DNA from: Methylobacterium pseudosasicola
GTDB taxonomy: Bacteria; Pseudomonadota; Alphaproteobacteria; Rhizobiales; Beijerinckiaceae
Direction of reading: 5' to 3'
Length of the DNA stretch: 41,169 nucleotides
Assembly (NCBI RefSeq): GCF_900114535.1
Contig: NZ_FOTK01000044.1
Coordinates: 1 to 41,169 of the forward strand
Under the pieces are notes generated by a model. That model had not been told where the DNA came from. It saw nothing but the letters and a program-made list of their open reading frames with translations, and did not search any database. The position numbers and the translations under genes are program-made. Numbering within the stretch: position 1 is the stretch's first letter; each line of letters starts with the position of its first letter. This document shows positions 1-8,777 of this stretch, one piece after another.

Positions 1-317
1 GCTGCGCCACGGCGACACCGTAATCCTCGACAACCTACAGGCCCACAAAGTGGCCGGCGTGCGCCAGGCGATCGAGGCGGTGGGGGCGCGGGCCCTCTAC
101 CTTCCGCCCTACAGTCCCGACTTCAACCCCATCGAGCAAATCTTCGCCAAGTTGAAGCATCTGTTGCGAACCGCGGTCGCCCGCACCGTGCCCGCCCTCT
201 GGGCGGCCATCCGCGATGCCTGCACCGGATTCACACCAGACGAGTGCCGTCACTGTCTCACAACCGCCGGTTACGAACACGACTTGGCCGTCGCTACATA
301 AGCGGGCACGGCTCTAG
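1..317 (+). mobile_element. Right end of an IS630-type insertion sequence (left part outside the window)
   Basis: The window opens inside a transposase gene whose stop is at 299-301. A CTAG tetramer follows at 314-317; IS630 elements favour TA-containing targets such as CTAG, so the element probably ends about here. The boundary is inferred, because the other end and its matching terminal repeat are not in the window. Confidence 0.6.
2..301 (+). CDS. IS630 family transposase, C-terminal fragment (5' end outside window)
   Basis: The open frame enters from the window edge and encodes the last 99 residues of a DDE transposase. VILDNLQAHK carries the second catalytic Asp of the IS630/Tc1-mariner fold. 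LPPYSPDFNPIEQIF, about 30 residues on, carries the third acidic residue in the family's signature block. The end after CLTTAGYEHD is typical for short alphaproteobacterial IS630 transposases. An internal ATG at 50 would begin after the second catalytic Asp, so the protein clearly begins upstream of the window. Whether the full gene is intact cannot be judged. Confidence 0.9.
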   Translation: MRHGDTVILDNLQAHKVAGVRQAIEAVGARALYLPPYSPDFNPIEQIFAKLKHLLRTAVARTVPALWAAIRDACTGFTPDECRHCLTTAGYEHDLAVAT

Positions 318-688
318 TCACGAGTTCCGCGCTCTCTACGGACCGCAAAATGAGAGGCCACTCCACCGCGTTCGAGACCAGGCGGAACACCTTCGCTGGG
401 GAAGCCACCAGCATCCTGCTCGCATGGATCTGCATGGTTCACCCCGGGAGAGCGTGATGAGGCAGTGCGCCGCCAAGGCCATCCTCGTCGCCGGGAACGA
501 TGAGACGGACCTTCTCGTCATGTCCCTGATGAGCGTCAGCAAATGGACACGCGAGGCCCCCCGGACCCGGGATCGCCTGGGGACTGACGCCCGTCAGGGC
601 GATCCCGGCAATAGCCTGCTTAGGTAGCGGAGCCCTGCCTCGCACGGCCTGAAGCCGCCGAGGTCCGAGCCGCTGAGGCTATTGCGCG
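302..688. other. Intergenic region with a nested hairpin and a doubtful small ORF
   Basis: No recognisable gene. A 56-codon frame at 457-627 (+) has a GGGAG six bases before its ATG but matches no family I know, so I do not call it. At 571-604 GATCGCC and GGCGATC enclose an inner palindrome CTGAC-GCCC-GTCAG (584-597), which could form a nested hairpin. The region must also hold the promoter of the baeRF gene; no clear -35/-10 pair was seen. Confidence 0.4.
526..597. promoter_or_regulatory. Two FNR/CRP-family-like palindromes upstream of the baeRF gene
   Basis: CTGAT-GAGC-GTCAG lies at 526-539 and CTGAC-GCCC-GTCAG at 584-597, 58 bp apart. Both share the TGA-N6-TCA core of FNR/FixK/DNR sites (consensus TTGAT-N4-ATCAA) but depart from it in the outer bases. 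They lie about 150 and 92 bp before the ATG at 689. The inner copy is also part of a larger hairpin, so an RNA role is possible. Binding is inferred from the pattern only. Confidence 0.3.
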
Positions 689-1870
689 ATGATGCACATC
701 GACATCCCCGATTTGCAGGAATTCAGGGCGCTCGCGACGGCGCGAGGCGAAGTGTTCGTGTCGCTTTATCTGCCGACCTCGCCCCTGCACCCGGACGCCA
801 ACCGCATCGCATTCAAGGATGTCGCCAAGGATGCCATTTCGCAGTTGCGCGAAGCCGCCGTCTCGAAACGCATCATCGAGTCCTTCGAACGGCAGTCCGG
901 AGCTCTGTCGGGCCGAATCCAGGAGGGCCTGGATGACAACAAGTACCGGCTCAGCGGCGCGAATACGCTCGCATCGGTGGAAGAGTTCTGGAAATCGCAG
1001 GCGCACGGTCTTGGGGTGCTGGCGCGGCCAGAGACGAAGTCCATGCATACGTACCGCTTACCGATCCGGCCGAAGCCTCTCGCCGAGGTCGCCGACCGGT
1101 TCCACCTCGCTCCGCTGATCCGGACCATGACATCTCCGCTGGAGATTTTCGTTCTCGCGATTTCGGAAGGCGGAGCTCGACTTCTCCACGTGGTCGTGAA
1201 CATGCCGCCAGCGCGGGTCCCTGTTGCCCACGTCTCTGAGAATCCTGCGGAGACCCTTGACCGGCCCTCGCTTCACATACGGGCCCCGCGCCGCCGCCTT
1301 CAGAACCTCGAGGGTGAGAAAATTCTCGAAGCGCAGTATGCGCGAAAGGTGGACCGTGCGGTTGGGGAAGCGCTTGCGGGTCGCTCGACACCGATGGTCC
1401 TGGCCGCGGCGGAACCCATGCTCAGCATCTTTCGCGAAGTGAACACGTATCCGCATCTTATCGCGGAAGTCATCGAGGGCAGTCCGGACCACCGCAGTGA
1501 CGCGCAGCTCGGCGACGCCGCACTCCCCATCCTAGACCGCCTCTACCGGAACGAAGTGAAAGGCATCCTCGACCTCTATGATGAGTTGAAGCCCCATCGG
1601 GCCACCAGCGACGTCTCCCATGCGGCCCATGCCGCGACAGCTGCAGCTATCGACCGGCTCGTTGTCGATCTCGATCGCGTGATCCCAGGCGTCGTCAGCG
1701 ATATCGACGGCAGCGTGACGTATTCCGTATCCGACGACGCCGAAACCTATTCAGTTCTCGATGAAGTGGCCCGGCGTGCTCTCTGCACCGACGCCCGGGT
1801 AGTGTGCGCAAGGAGCGAGGAGATGCCTGCAGGGCACGCCCTGGCGGCGATCCTGCGTTACGCTTTCTGA
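689..1870 (+). CDS. Bacterial archaeo-eukaryotic release factor-like (baeRF) protein
   Basis: The 393-residue protein has the layout of the baeRF group: an N-terminal helical/baeRF segment starting at IPDLQEFRAL with FVSLYLPTSP, a middle eRF1 domain-2-like part (about 130-260), and a C-terminal L7Ae/eRF1-domain-3-like part. The last part ends in the family-typical ARVVCARSEEMPAGHALA followed by AILRYAF. The family is known from comparative genomics as stress-linked, ribosome-associated or peptidyl-tRNA-acting proteins; the biochemical role of this member is unknown. A GAGG at 675-678 precedes two adjacent ATGs (689, 692); the first is chosen. It stands alone, followed by 210 bp with no gene, beside stress-type neighbours (PRC-barrel, GroESL). 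Confidence 0.75.
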   Translation: MMHIDIPDLQEFRALATARGEVFVSLYLPTSPLHPDANRIAFKDVAKDAISQLREAAVSKRIIESFERQSGALSGRIQEGLDDNKYRLSGANTLASVEEFWKSQAHGLGVLARPETKSMHTYRLPIRPKPLAEVADRFHLAPLIRTMTSPLEIFVLAISEGGARLLHVVVNMPPARVPVAHVSENPAETLDRPSLHIRAPRRRLQNLEGEKILEAQYARKVDRAVGEALAGRSTPMVLAAAEPMLSIFREVNTYPHLIAEVIEGSPDHRSDAQLGDAALPILDRLYRNEVKGILDLYDELKPHRATSDVSHAAHAATAAAIDRLVVDLDRVIPGVVSDIDGSVTYSVSDDAETYSVLDEVARRALCTDARVVCARSEEMPAGHALAAILRYAF

Positions 1871-2080
1871 GGCGCCACGACACCGTGTGTCCGGCGCGCT
1901 TCACGCCCGCGAACCGCTCAAAGTTCGCCCGACGCTGACGGCCATCAGGACCTGCGGTGGCGCCGCCGTGCCTATGTTCGGAGTGCGAGCGGGTAGCCCG
2001 CCGCGTGCGGTGTGCTTCCAGATCGCGTGACACGGGCGGCCTGGCCATGCGGGCTGGAATGCGTCCGAAGGAGGCACTCC

Positions 2081-3292
2081 ATGGAAGACACGGCGACCCT
2101 CTCGCGAAAGCGCGGCCCGGCGCAATTCTTGGCTACGGACGTGCTGTTCCAGCCCTACCGGCTGGGCCCTCTCGATCTTCCGCATCGCATCGTCATGGCA
2201 CCCCTCACGCGTTCGCGCGCGCGATTGCCGGGTAACGTGCCGGGTGCCCTTACGGCTTGCTACTACGCGCAGCGCGATTCCGCGGCGCTCATCGTGGGCT
2301 AGGCGACACAGATCTCGATGCAGGGGCAGGGTTATGCCTGGACGCCCGGCATCCACAGCAGCGAGCAGGTTGAGGCTTGGCGCCGCGTCACCAAAGCCGT
2401 GCACGAGGCCGGCGGTCGCATCGTCTGCCAGTTGTGGCATGTCGGTCGGATCTCGCATCCGGGGCTGCAGCCCGACAACATGCTTCCCGTCGCCCCATCC
2501 GCGACCATTCCGCAGGGCAAGGCCTTCATCGAGAACGAGCGGGGTGAAGGGGCGCTCGTCCCCTTCGTCCGACCGCGTGCCCTGACCCTCGAAGACATGC
2601 CCTATATTGTGGCGCAGTACGAGCGCGCGGCGAAAAACGCCCAGTCCGTGGACTTCGATGGGATCGAGATCCATGCCGCGAACGGCTATCTGCTCGACCA
2701 GTTCATAGAAAGCAGCACGAACGGTCGTTCCGACACGTATGGCGGTTCCGTGGAGAACAGGACGCGACTGCTCCTGGAAGTTGCCGAGGCGCTCTCTCGG
2801 ATCTGGGGACCCGACCGTATCGGCGTCCGGATCTCGCCACTCGGCAAGATGAACGAGATCAGCGACGACGACCCGGAGGCCACCTTCGGCTACCTCGTCG
2901 AGCGGCTTGCCGAATTCGGCTTCGCCTATCTCCACTTGGTCAACCCGGGCATAGCGCAGATGCAGAAAGGGGCTCCTCCCGATCAGCGGTCCCTCGCGTT
3001 CGTCAAACTGATCCTCAAAAGGTTCAAGGGGGCGCTGATCGCCGCCGGAGGTTTCGACGTGAAAACCGCCGCGCAATGGATCCGCGAGGGAAGGGCCGAC
3101 CTCATCGCGTTCGGCCGCAAGTTCATCGCGAATCCCGACCTGCCGGAGAGGTTGCGCGCCGGCGCCCCGCTCAACGCCGACGACCCGACCACCTACTATG
3201 GCGGCGGCGAGAAGGGCTACACGGATTATCCGTGTCTGGCGCAGGACCGCGGCGAACAGCCCGGTGCGTGTGTCGATCAGAGCTTGCGATGA
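2081..3292 (+). pseudogene. Old Yellow Enzyme (NADH:flavin oxidoreductase, NemA-like) interrupted by an in-frame TAG
   Basis: A perfect AAGGAGG (2068-2074) six bases before ATG 2081 starts an OYE-family frame: LFQPYRLGPLDLPHRIVMAP then LTRSRA (FMN contacts). Codon 74 (2300-2302) is TAG where the family has Glu in a block like SEATQIS; the same frame then continues without a break to 3292. The continuation carries the HAANGYLLDQF block (His and Asn that bind substrate), YGGSVENR, and the C-terminal GGGEKGYTDYP. Full length would be about 403 residues, normal for the family plus short extensions at both ends. One G-to-T change in a GAG explains the lesion, so this is a fresh pseudogene, a sequencing error, or a read-through case. 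Intact relatives reduce activated alkenes, nitroesters and maleimides using NAD(P)H. Confidence 0.85.
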
Positions 3293-3696
3293 CTCGCCGA
3301 GGGCAGTCGACCGTGCCTCAAAAGGTATCGTCGCTGCAGGTTTCACGGCGCTCGGCAGCAATGAGGCGAGGAACCGCGCCGGCTGCCGTTCTCCGAGCGC
3401 CATGAAGAAGCCAGGGCTGTCCTTGAGTCGGTGGTTCGTCGGCGAAGGGCGCCGTGCAGGGGCGCCGGCAGAGTGTCGCCGCATGTCCGACCGCGTCCGC
3501 CGCAGAGAACGTGAGCGCCCAAAGTCCGCCGACGCCAGGTCTTGACCACGCGATCACCAATCGCTCGCGCGTCTGACGCGGATCAATGTGCAACGTCAAT
3601 TTCGGGGGCAGAACTTCGGGCGAAGTGGCTGTCCGCGGCAACGGTCACTGATTCGGTCGAACGCCGTGTTCAGCGCCCTTGCCGAGGAGTGTTCTC
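3293..3696. other. Intergenic region upstream of the PRC-barrel gene
   Basis: About 400 bp without a recognisable gene on either strand; the short open frames here have no family resemblance and no good ribosome binding site. The only feature I can support is the FNR/FixK-like box listed separately at 3573-3586. Confidence 0.5.
3573..3586. promoter_or_regulatory. FNR/FixK-like box upstream of the PRC-barrel gene
   Basis: CTGAC-GCGG-ATCAA matches TTGAT-N4-ATCAA in eight of ten defined positions, with one half-site perfect. It lies 111 bp before the start codon at 3697. FixK/FnrN sites of this shape commonly control oxygen-limitation genes in Rhizobiales. No experimental support is visible; -35/-10 elements were not identified. 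Confidence 0.4.
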
Positions 3697-4203
3697 ATGC
3701 GCCCTTATCGCCACCTCCGACCTGACGCAGCTCGGCAGGAAACCCTAGCCAACGACGCCGGTCACCAAGCTTCTCGGCTTCCCGGTTCGGGTCGAGCCGG
3801 CCAGGCGCGCCTTCCAGTCATTGCGATGCTCGTGGTGGGAGCCGTGTTTGCAGGAGGTATCGCGAAGGTCGGGGTCGCCGTACCGGCTTTGTCCCAGGTC
3901 GTCCGCCTCCTGAGCGTAGACGTAAAAGAAGTCGCAAAGGGCTGGCGCACGACGAAACTGCACGGCAGCGCCGTCGTCAATGACAAGGATGAGAAGATCG
4001 GCACCATCGACGACATGATCATCGGGAAGGATAAGGTCTTATTTGTCGTCATACAGGTCGGAGGATTCCTGGGGTTGGGCGGTCATCTGATCGCAACGCC
4101 CTTCGATCAATTGAAACTCGATGACGAGAATGGAAAGGTCGTGCTGCCTGGCGCCAGCAAGGACGAGTTGAGGAAATTGCCGGAGTTTCGCTACTTGACG
4201 TAA
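3697..4203 (+). CDS. Membrane-anchored PRC-barrel domain protein
   Basis: The 168-residue protein has a hydrophobic segment at about 39-66 (LPVIAMLVVGAVFAGGIAKV), then a PRC-barrel-like domain over the C-terminal half. Domain features are KLHGSAVVNDKDEKIGTIDD, followed by FVVIQVGGFLGLGGHLIATP and the ending LRKLPEFRYL. PRC-barrels bind RNA or other ligands, or act as small regulatory modules; stand-alone, membrane-tethered versions in Rhizobiales are of unknown function and often stress-induced. The start at 3697 is preferred over an upstream in-frame start at 3679 because GAGGAG (3684-3689) is seven bases before it. It lies 194 bp upstream of groES on the same strand, behind an FNR-like box. 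Confidence 0.75.
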   Translation: MRPYRHLRPDAARQETLANDAGHQASRLPGSGRAGQARLPVIAMLVVGAVFAGGIAKVGVAVPALSQVVRLLSVDVKEVAKGWRTTKLHGSAVVNDKDEKIGTIDDMIIGKDKVLFVVIQVGGFLGLGGHLIATPFDQLKLDDENGKVVLPGASKDELRKLPEFRYLT

Positions 4204-4397
4204 TGCGTCGTGGCGCAACGCCTGATTGAAGCCAACTGGTGACGCCGGCTCTCCTTGCGACGAAGAAGCGAGATGCAGACAAGCTGAATCGCAATTGGAT
4301 TGCACGGGGGAGGCCAGTGAGAGCGCGCTAAGCAGTGCTCGGACGGACAAATTCAGCACACAGCGATAGCCGAACCGACGCATTAAGGACGCTGACG
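4204..4397. other. groES upstream region
   Basis: This 194-bp gap should hold the chaperonin promoter. I looked for a CIRCE element (TTAGCACTC-N9-GAGTGCTAA) and found none; only a loose GAGCGCGCTAA occurs near 4320. No convincing RpoH promoter was found by eye either. An AAGGA at 4385-4389 serves groES. Confidence 0.4.
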
Positions 4398-4658
4398 ATG
4401 AAATTCCGTCCGCTGCACGACCGGGTCGTCCTCAGGCGCATCAGTGCCGAGGAGAAGACCAAAGGCGGCATCATCATCCCCGATGTAGCGATAGAGAAGC
4501 CCCAGGAGGGTGAAATCATCGCCGTCGGTCCGGGTATACGCGATGATAAAGGAGATATCATGGCGCTCGACGTCAAGGCTGGCGACAGAGTTATTTTCGG
4601 GAAGTGGCCCGGCACTGAAATGGTTGTTGATGGCGAAGATGTCTTGGTTATAAAATAG
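4398..4658 (+). CDS. groES: GroES co-chaperonin, cut short by an in-frame TAG before the last strand
   Basis: The first 86 residues are a clear GroES: KFRPLHDRVVLRR, the mobile-loop segment EEKTKGGIIIPD, then VKAGDRVIFGKWPGTE and DGEDVLVIK. The family continues K-E-S-D-I-M-G-I-I. Here the codon after that Lys is TAG (4656-4658), and the same frame goes on as TDIMGIIEY to a second TAG at 4686-4688. The ancestral gene therefore ended at 4688 and a Glu-type codon became amber. In GroES the final strand takes part in contacts between neighbouring subunits of the heptamer, so the short product is probably impaired unless the amber is read through. AAGGA (4385-4389) sets the start. groEL follows after an AT-rich gap. 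This is probably an accessory groESL copy, since many Rhizobiales carry several. Confidence 0.9.
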   Translation: MKFRPLHDRVVLRRISAEEKTKGGIIIPDVAIEKPQEGEIIAVGPGIRDDKGDIMALDVKAGDRVIFGKWPGTEMVVDGEDVLVIK

Positions 4659-4741
4659 ACCGATATCATGGGCATTATAGAATATTAGACCGAGCCTCCC
4701 TGTGAGAATAAGATAGAAAATTTGGTTTATGGAGCAGAGTC

Positions 4742-6388
<1,647 letters not shown>

Positions 6389-6465
6389 TGCTGCTCGGCC
6401 ACAAATTTCCTATGGGCTCGCTCGCTCTCGATGCAGGGGCGTGAGTCGTTGGCGAGGAGCCTGCC

Positions 6466-7161
6466 ATGACTGATGCCGCAGAGGCGATTGCCGAGGCTAT
6501 CCCGCGGCCCGAGGAAGAGCCGCCGCCCGCTCGCATCGAGGCGTTCAGCGATGGTGTTTTCGCCATCATCATCACCTTGCTGGTGCTCGATCTCCGCGTC
6601 CCGCGGGAGGAGGCACTGGGTGGTCAGTCCCTCGATGCCGCGCTGATGCGGCAATGGCCGCTCTACGCGGCCTATGTCCTCAGCTTCCTGCAGGTGGGCG
6701 TGGTCTGGTCCAACCACCACACGATGTTCCACTATATTCGCCGCAGCGACCACGTGCTGCTGGTCCTAAATCTGCTGCTTCTGCTCTGCGTCGCTGTTCT
6801 TCCCTTCACGACCGCGATGCTCGCGGAATATGCCCGCGCCGGGCATGCGGAGCGACAGCTCGCTGCCATGGTCTACAGTGGGGCGCTCTGCGCCGCAGGG
6901 CTCTTCTTCAGCGCGATGTGGCAGCATGCACTGCGCGCCGGCCTTGTCTCCGCGCGCGCTGACCAGCACCGCTTGCAGTCGCTGCGCTTCCATTGGATGC
7001 TCGTGCCGCTGCTTTACGGGCTCGCCTTCGTAATTGCCTGGGTTGATGCCCGCCTCAGCATCGTGATCTACATCGTCCTGCTGGTCTATTATGCGCTGCC
7101 CGGACCGTCGGTCGTGCGTTGGCAGACGCGCCGAGGGGCAAGGCTAGCCGCCCTGAGGTAG
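6466..7161 (+). CDS. TMEM175/DUF1211 family integral membrane protein (putative potassium channel)
   Basis: The 231-residue protein opens with an acidic, Pro-rich tail and then the family's TM1 signature RIEAFSDGVFAIIITLLVLD (about 24-43). Further hydrophobic segments follow near 65-85, 98-118, 128-148, 171-190 and 193-212, fitting six helices. Bacterial TMEM175 proteins form potassium-conducting channels in which TM1 residues line the pore; the FSDG motif is retained. GAGGAG (6454-6459) lies six bases before the ATG. It stands 77 bp after groEL and could be co-transcribed with it. The frame beyond its TAG shows no sign of continuing. Confidence 0.85.
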   Translation: MTDAAEAIAEAIPRPEEEPPPARIEAFSDGVFAIIITLLVLDLRVPREEALGGQSLDAALMRQWPLYAAYVLSFLQVGVVWSNHHTMFHYIRRSDHVLLVLNLLLLLCVAVLPFTTAMLAEYARAGHAERQLAAMVYSGALCAAGLFFSAMWQHALRAGLVSARADQHRLQSLRFHWMLVPLLYGLAFVIAWVDARLSIVIYIVLLVYYALPGPSVVRWQTRRGARLAALR

Positions 7162-7261
7162 GCTTCGGTTGAACCCAGGGGCCACGTTCCGACGCCGGCA
7201 TTCAGGCAGACGAGGCTGAGCTGCGCCGGCGCAACACTGGTTCGGCGGGCTTCGCCGTAGG

Positions 7262-7522
7262 GTGTGGGATACGGCGCTACCCCGTTCCCGCCAGACCGAG
7301 GATTACCTCAACCGGTCCGAGGCGGCCGTCCGGCGCTGTCCCGAGGTGCAGGATTGCTATCTGATGACAGGGACGGCCGATTACCTCGTGAAGCTCAAGG
7401 TGATCGACGCAGCCGACTAAGAGCGGCTGCACAAGGAGGTCCTGTCGCGGCTGCCGGGGGTCGCCCGGTTGCAATCGAGCTTCGCCATCCAGACCGTCGT
7501 GGCCGCCGGCCGGCCGCTCTGA
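7262..7522 (+). pseudogene. Lrp/AsnC family regulator remnant (effector domain only, in-frame TAA)
   Basis: The frame encodes the C-terminal RAM-type effector domain of an Lrp/AsnC regulator: RQTEDYLNRSEAAVRRCPEV, DCYLMTGTADYLVKLKV, then RLHKEVLSRLPGVARLQSSF and AIQTVV. There is no N-terminal helix-turn-helix; an in-frame stop at 7217-7219 closes the frame upstream and the first residues look random. Inside the domain TAA (7418-7420) stands where the family has an aromatic residue (AADY-ERLH). The gene is therefore dead twice over. Its end lies 13 bp before the amidohydrolase gene, so it may have been that gene's former regulator, now replaced by the overlapping LysR gene. Confidence 0.8.
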
Positions 7523-7535
7523 AGGGAGCCACGCC

Positions 7536-8777
7536 ATGACGACGATCGCCGAACCAGGCGCGGACGCCCCCTGCGACCTGCGCCTCACCAACGCCGCGCT
7601 CGTCGACGGCCGACGGGCGTCCATCGATATCCTCGGCGACCGCGTGGTGGCGCTGCGCGACCCCGACGCGCCGCTGCCACCGGCCGGCCGCACGATCGAT
7701 CTCGGCGGCACCCTGGTGCTGCCGGGCCTGTCGGACGGGCACGTCCACCTCGACAAGTGCCTGCTCGGCCTCCCGTGGCGCCCGCACGCGGCTGCAGGGT
7801 CCGTCCGCGCGATCATCGACGACGAGAAGGCGTTCCGCCGGGCCACGCGGATCCCGCTCGCCGAGCAGGGCGCCGAGGCGCTGCTCGAACGCATGCTCCG
7901 CGGCGGCACGACGAGCCTGCGGACCCATGTCGACATCGACGATGCCACGCGCCTCGACCACCTTGCCCAGATCCTCGACCTGCGGGCACGCTGGGCCGAC
8001 CGGCTGCAGATCCAGATCGTCGCCTTCCCACAGAGCGGAATCCTGGGCTGCCCGCCGGTCGCGGGCGATCTGGACGCGGCCCTCCGGTTGGGCGCGGACC
8101 TCGTCGGCGGCCTCGACCCCGTCGGCATCGACGGCGACCGCGACGGTCACCTGGACATCGTCTTCGCCCTCGCCGAGCGGCACGGCCGGGGGATCGACAT
8201 CCATCTCCACGAGGGCGGCGCGGCCGGCCTTGACACGATTGCAGCGATTGCGGCCCGCACGGTGACGGCCGGGCTCGGCGGGCAGGTCACGATCAGCCAC
8301 GCCTTCGCCCTTGCAGAGGCCGACGACCTCGAGCTCGGCCGGATCGCGGAGGCCCTGAACCGGGCCGGCGTCGCGATCCTCAGCAGCATCCCCGGCGGGG
8401 CCCGATGCCCGCCGATCCCGCGGCTGCGGGCCCTCGGCGTCCCGGTCTGCTTCGGCACCGACAACGTCCGCGACTGCTGGAACCCCGCGACGGTCACCAG
8501 CATGATCGCCCGCGCCCAGCTCGCCGCCTACCGGTTCGACCTGCGCGGCGATGCAGATCTCGCGGCGCTGCTGGCGCCGATCACCGTCGTGCCGGCGCGG
8601 GTGCTCGGCCTCGGCCCGGGCGTGGTCGCGCCCGGCGCGCGGGCCGACCTGATCGCTTTCGCGGCTGGCGGGGTGCCGCAGGTGATCGTGGAGCGCCAGG
8701 AGCCTGTGCTCGTCGTGGTGCGGGGCGCCGTCGCGATCGACCGGCGCACAGCCGCGGCCGGGGAGCCGCCGTCGTGA
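7536..8777 (+). CDS. Amidohydrolase of the cytosine deaminase/isopropylaminohydrolase type
   Basis: The 413-residue protein has the metal-dependent amidohydrolase barrel: an N-terminal beta-sandwich strand (LRLTNAALVDGR), HVH in SDGHVHLDKC (His69, His71), HLHEGG (His223, His225, Glu226), SHAF (His255) and GTDN (Asp309). The HLHE and SHAF spacing fits the cytosine deaminase branch, which deaminates pyrimidines, isoguanine, creatinine-like rings or N-alkyl ammelides; the exact substrate cannot be told. GAAGGGAG lies directly before the ATG. The last four bases overlap the LysR start (GTGA). The adjacent Lrp remnant and LysR suggest tight local control of a nitrogen-source enzyme. Confidence 0.85.
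   Translation: MTTIAEPGADAPCDLRLTNAALVDGRRASIDILGDRVVALRDPDAPLPPAGRTIDLGGTLVLPGLSDGHVHLDKCLLGLPWRPHAAAGSVRAIIDDEKAFRRATRIPLAEQGAEALLERMLRGGTTSLRTHVDIDDATRLDHLAQILDLRARWADRLQIQIVAFPQSGILGCPPVAGDLDAALRLGADLVGGLDPVGIDGDRDGHLDIVFALAERHGRGIDIHLHEGGAAGLDTIAAIAARTVTAGLGGQVTISHAFALAEADDLELGRIAEALNRAGVAILSSIPGGARCPPIPRLRALGVPVCFGTDNVRDCWNPATVTSMIARAQLAAYRFDLRGDADLAALLAPITVVPARVLGLGPGVVAPGARADLIAFAAGGVPQVIVERQEPVLVVVRGAVAIDRRTAAAGEPPS

Noticed and set aside
457..627. Small + strand ORF of 56 codons with GGGAG upstream
   Set aside because: No family similarity, and it overlaps the palindromes; kept only as a remark in the intergenic entry.
2300..2302. Pyrrolysine at the OYE amber codon
   Set aside because: No pyl genes are in the window, the site is a family Glu rather than a Pyl site, and the organism type makes it unlikely.
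1901..3484. 527-codon - strand frame
   Set aside because: It runs opposite the Old Yellow Enzyme frame, which has clear motifs; the - strand product looks like no family.
3542..3560. TTGAccacgcgaTCAcCAA as an FNR box
   Set aside because: The half-sites are eight bases apart instead of six, so the spacing does not fit; the true match is 3573-3586.
4204..4397. CIRCE element upstream of groES
   Set aside because: Only GAGCGCGCTAA near 4320 resembles one half; the partner half-site is missing.
8405..8773. Extended N-terminus of the LysR protein
   Set aside because: The in-frame extension overlaps the amidohydrolase gene and is Arg/Pro-rich shadow; the HTH begins right after GTG 8774.
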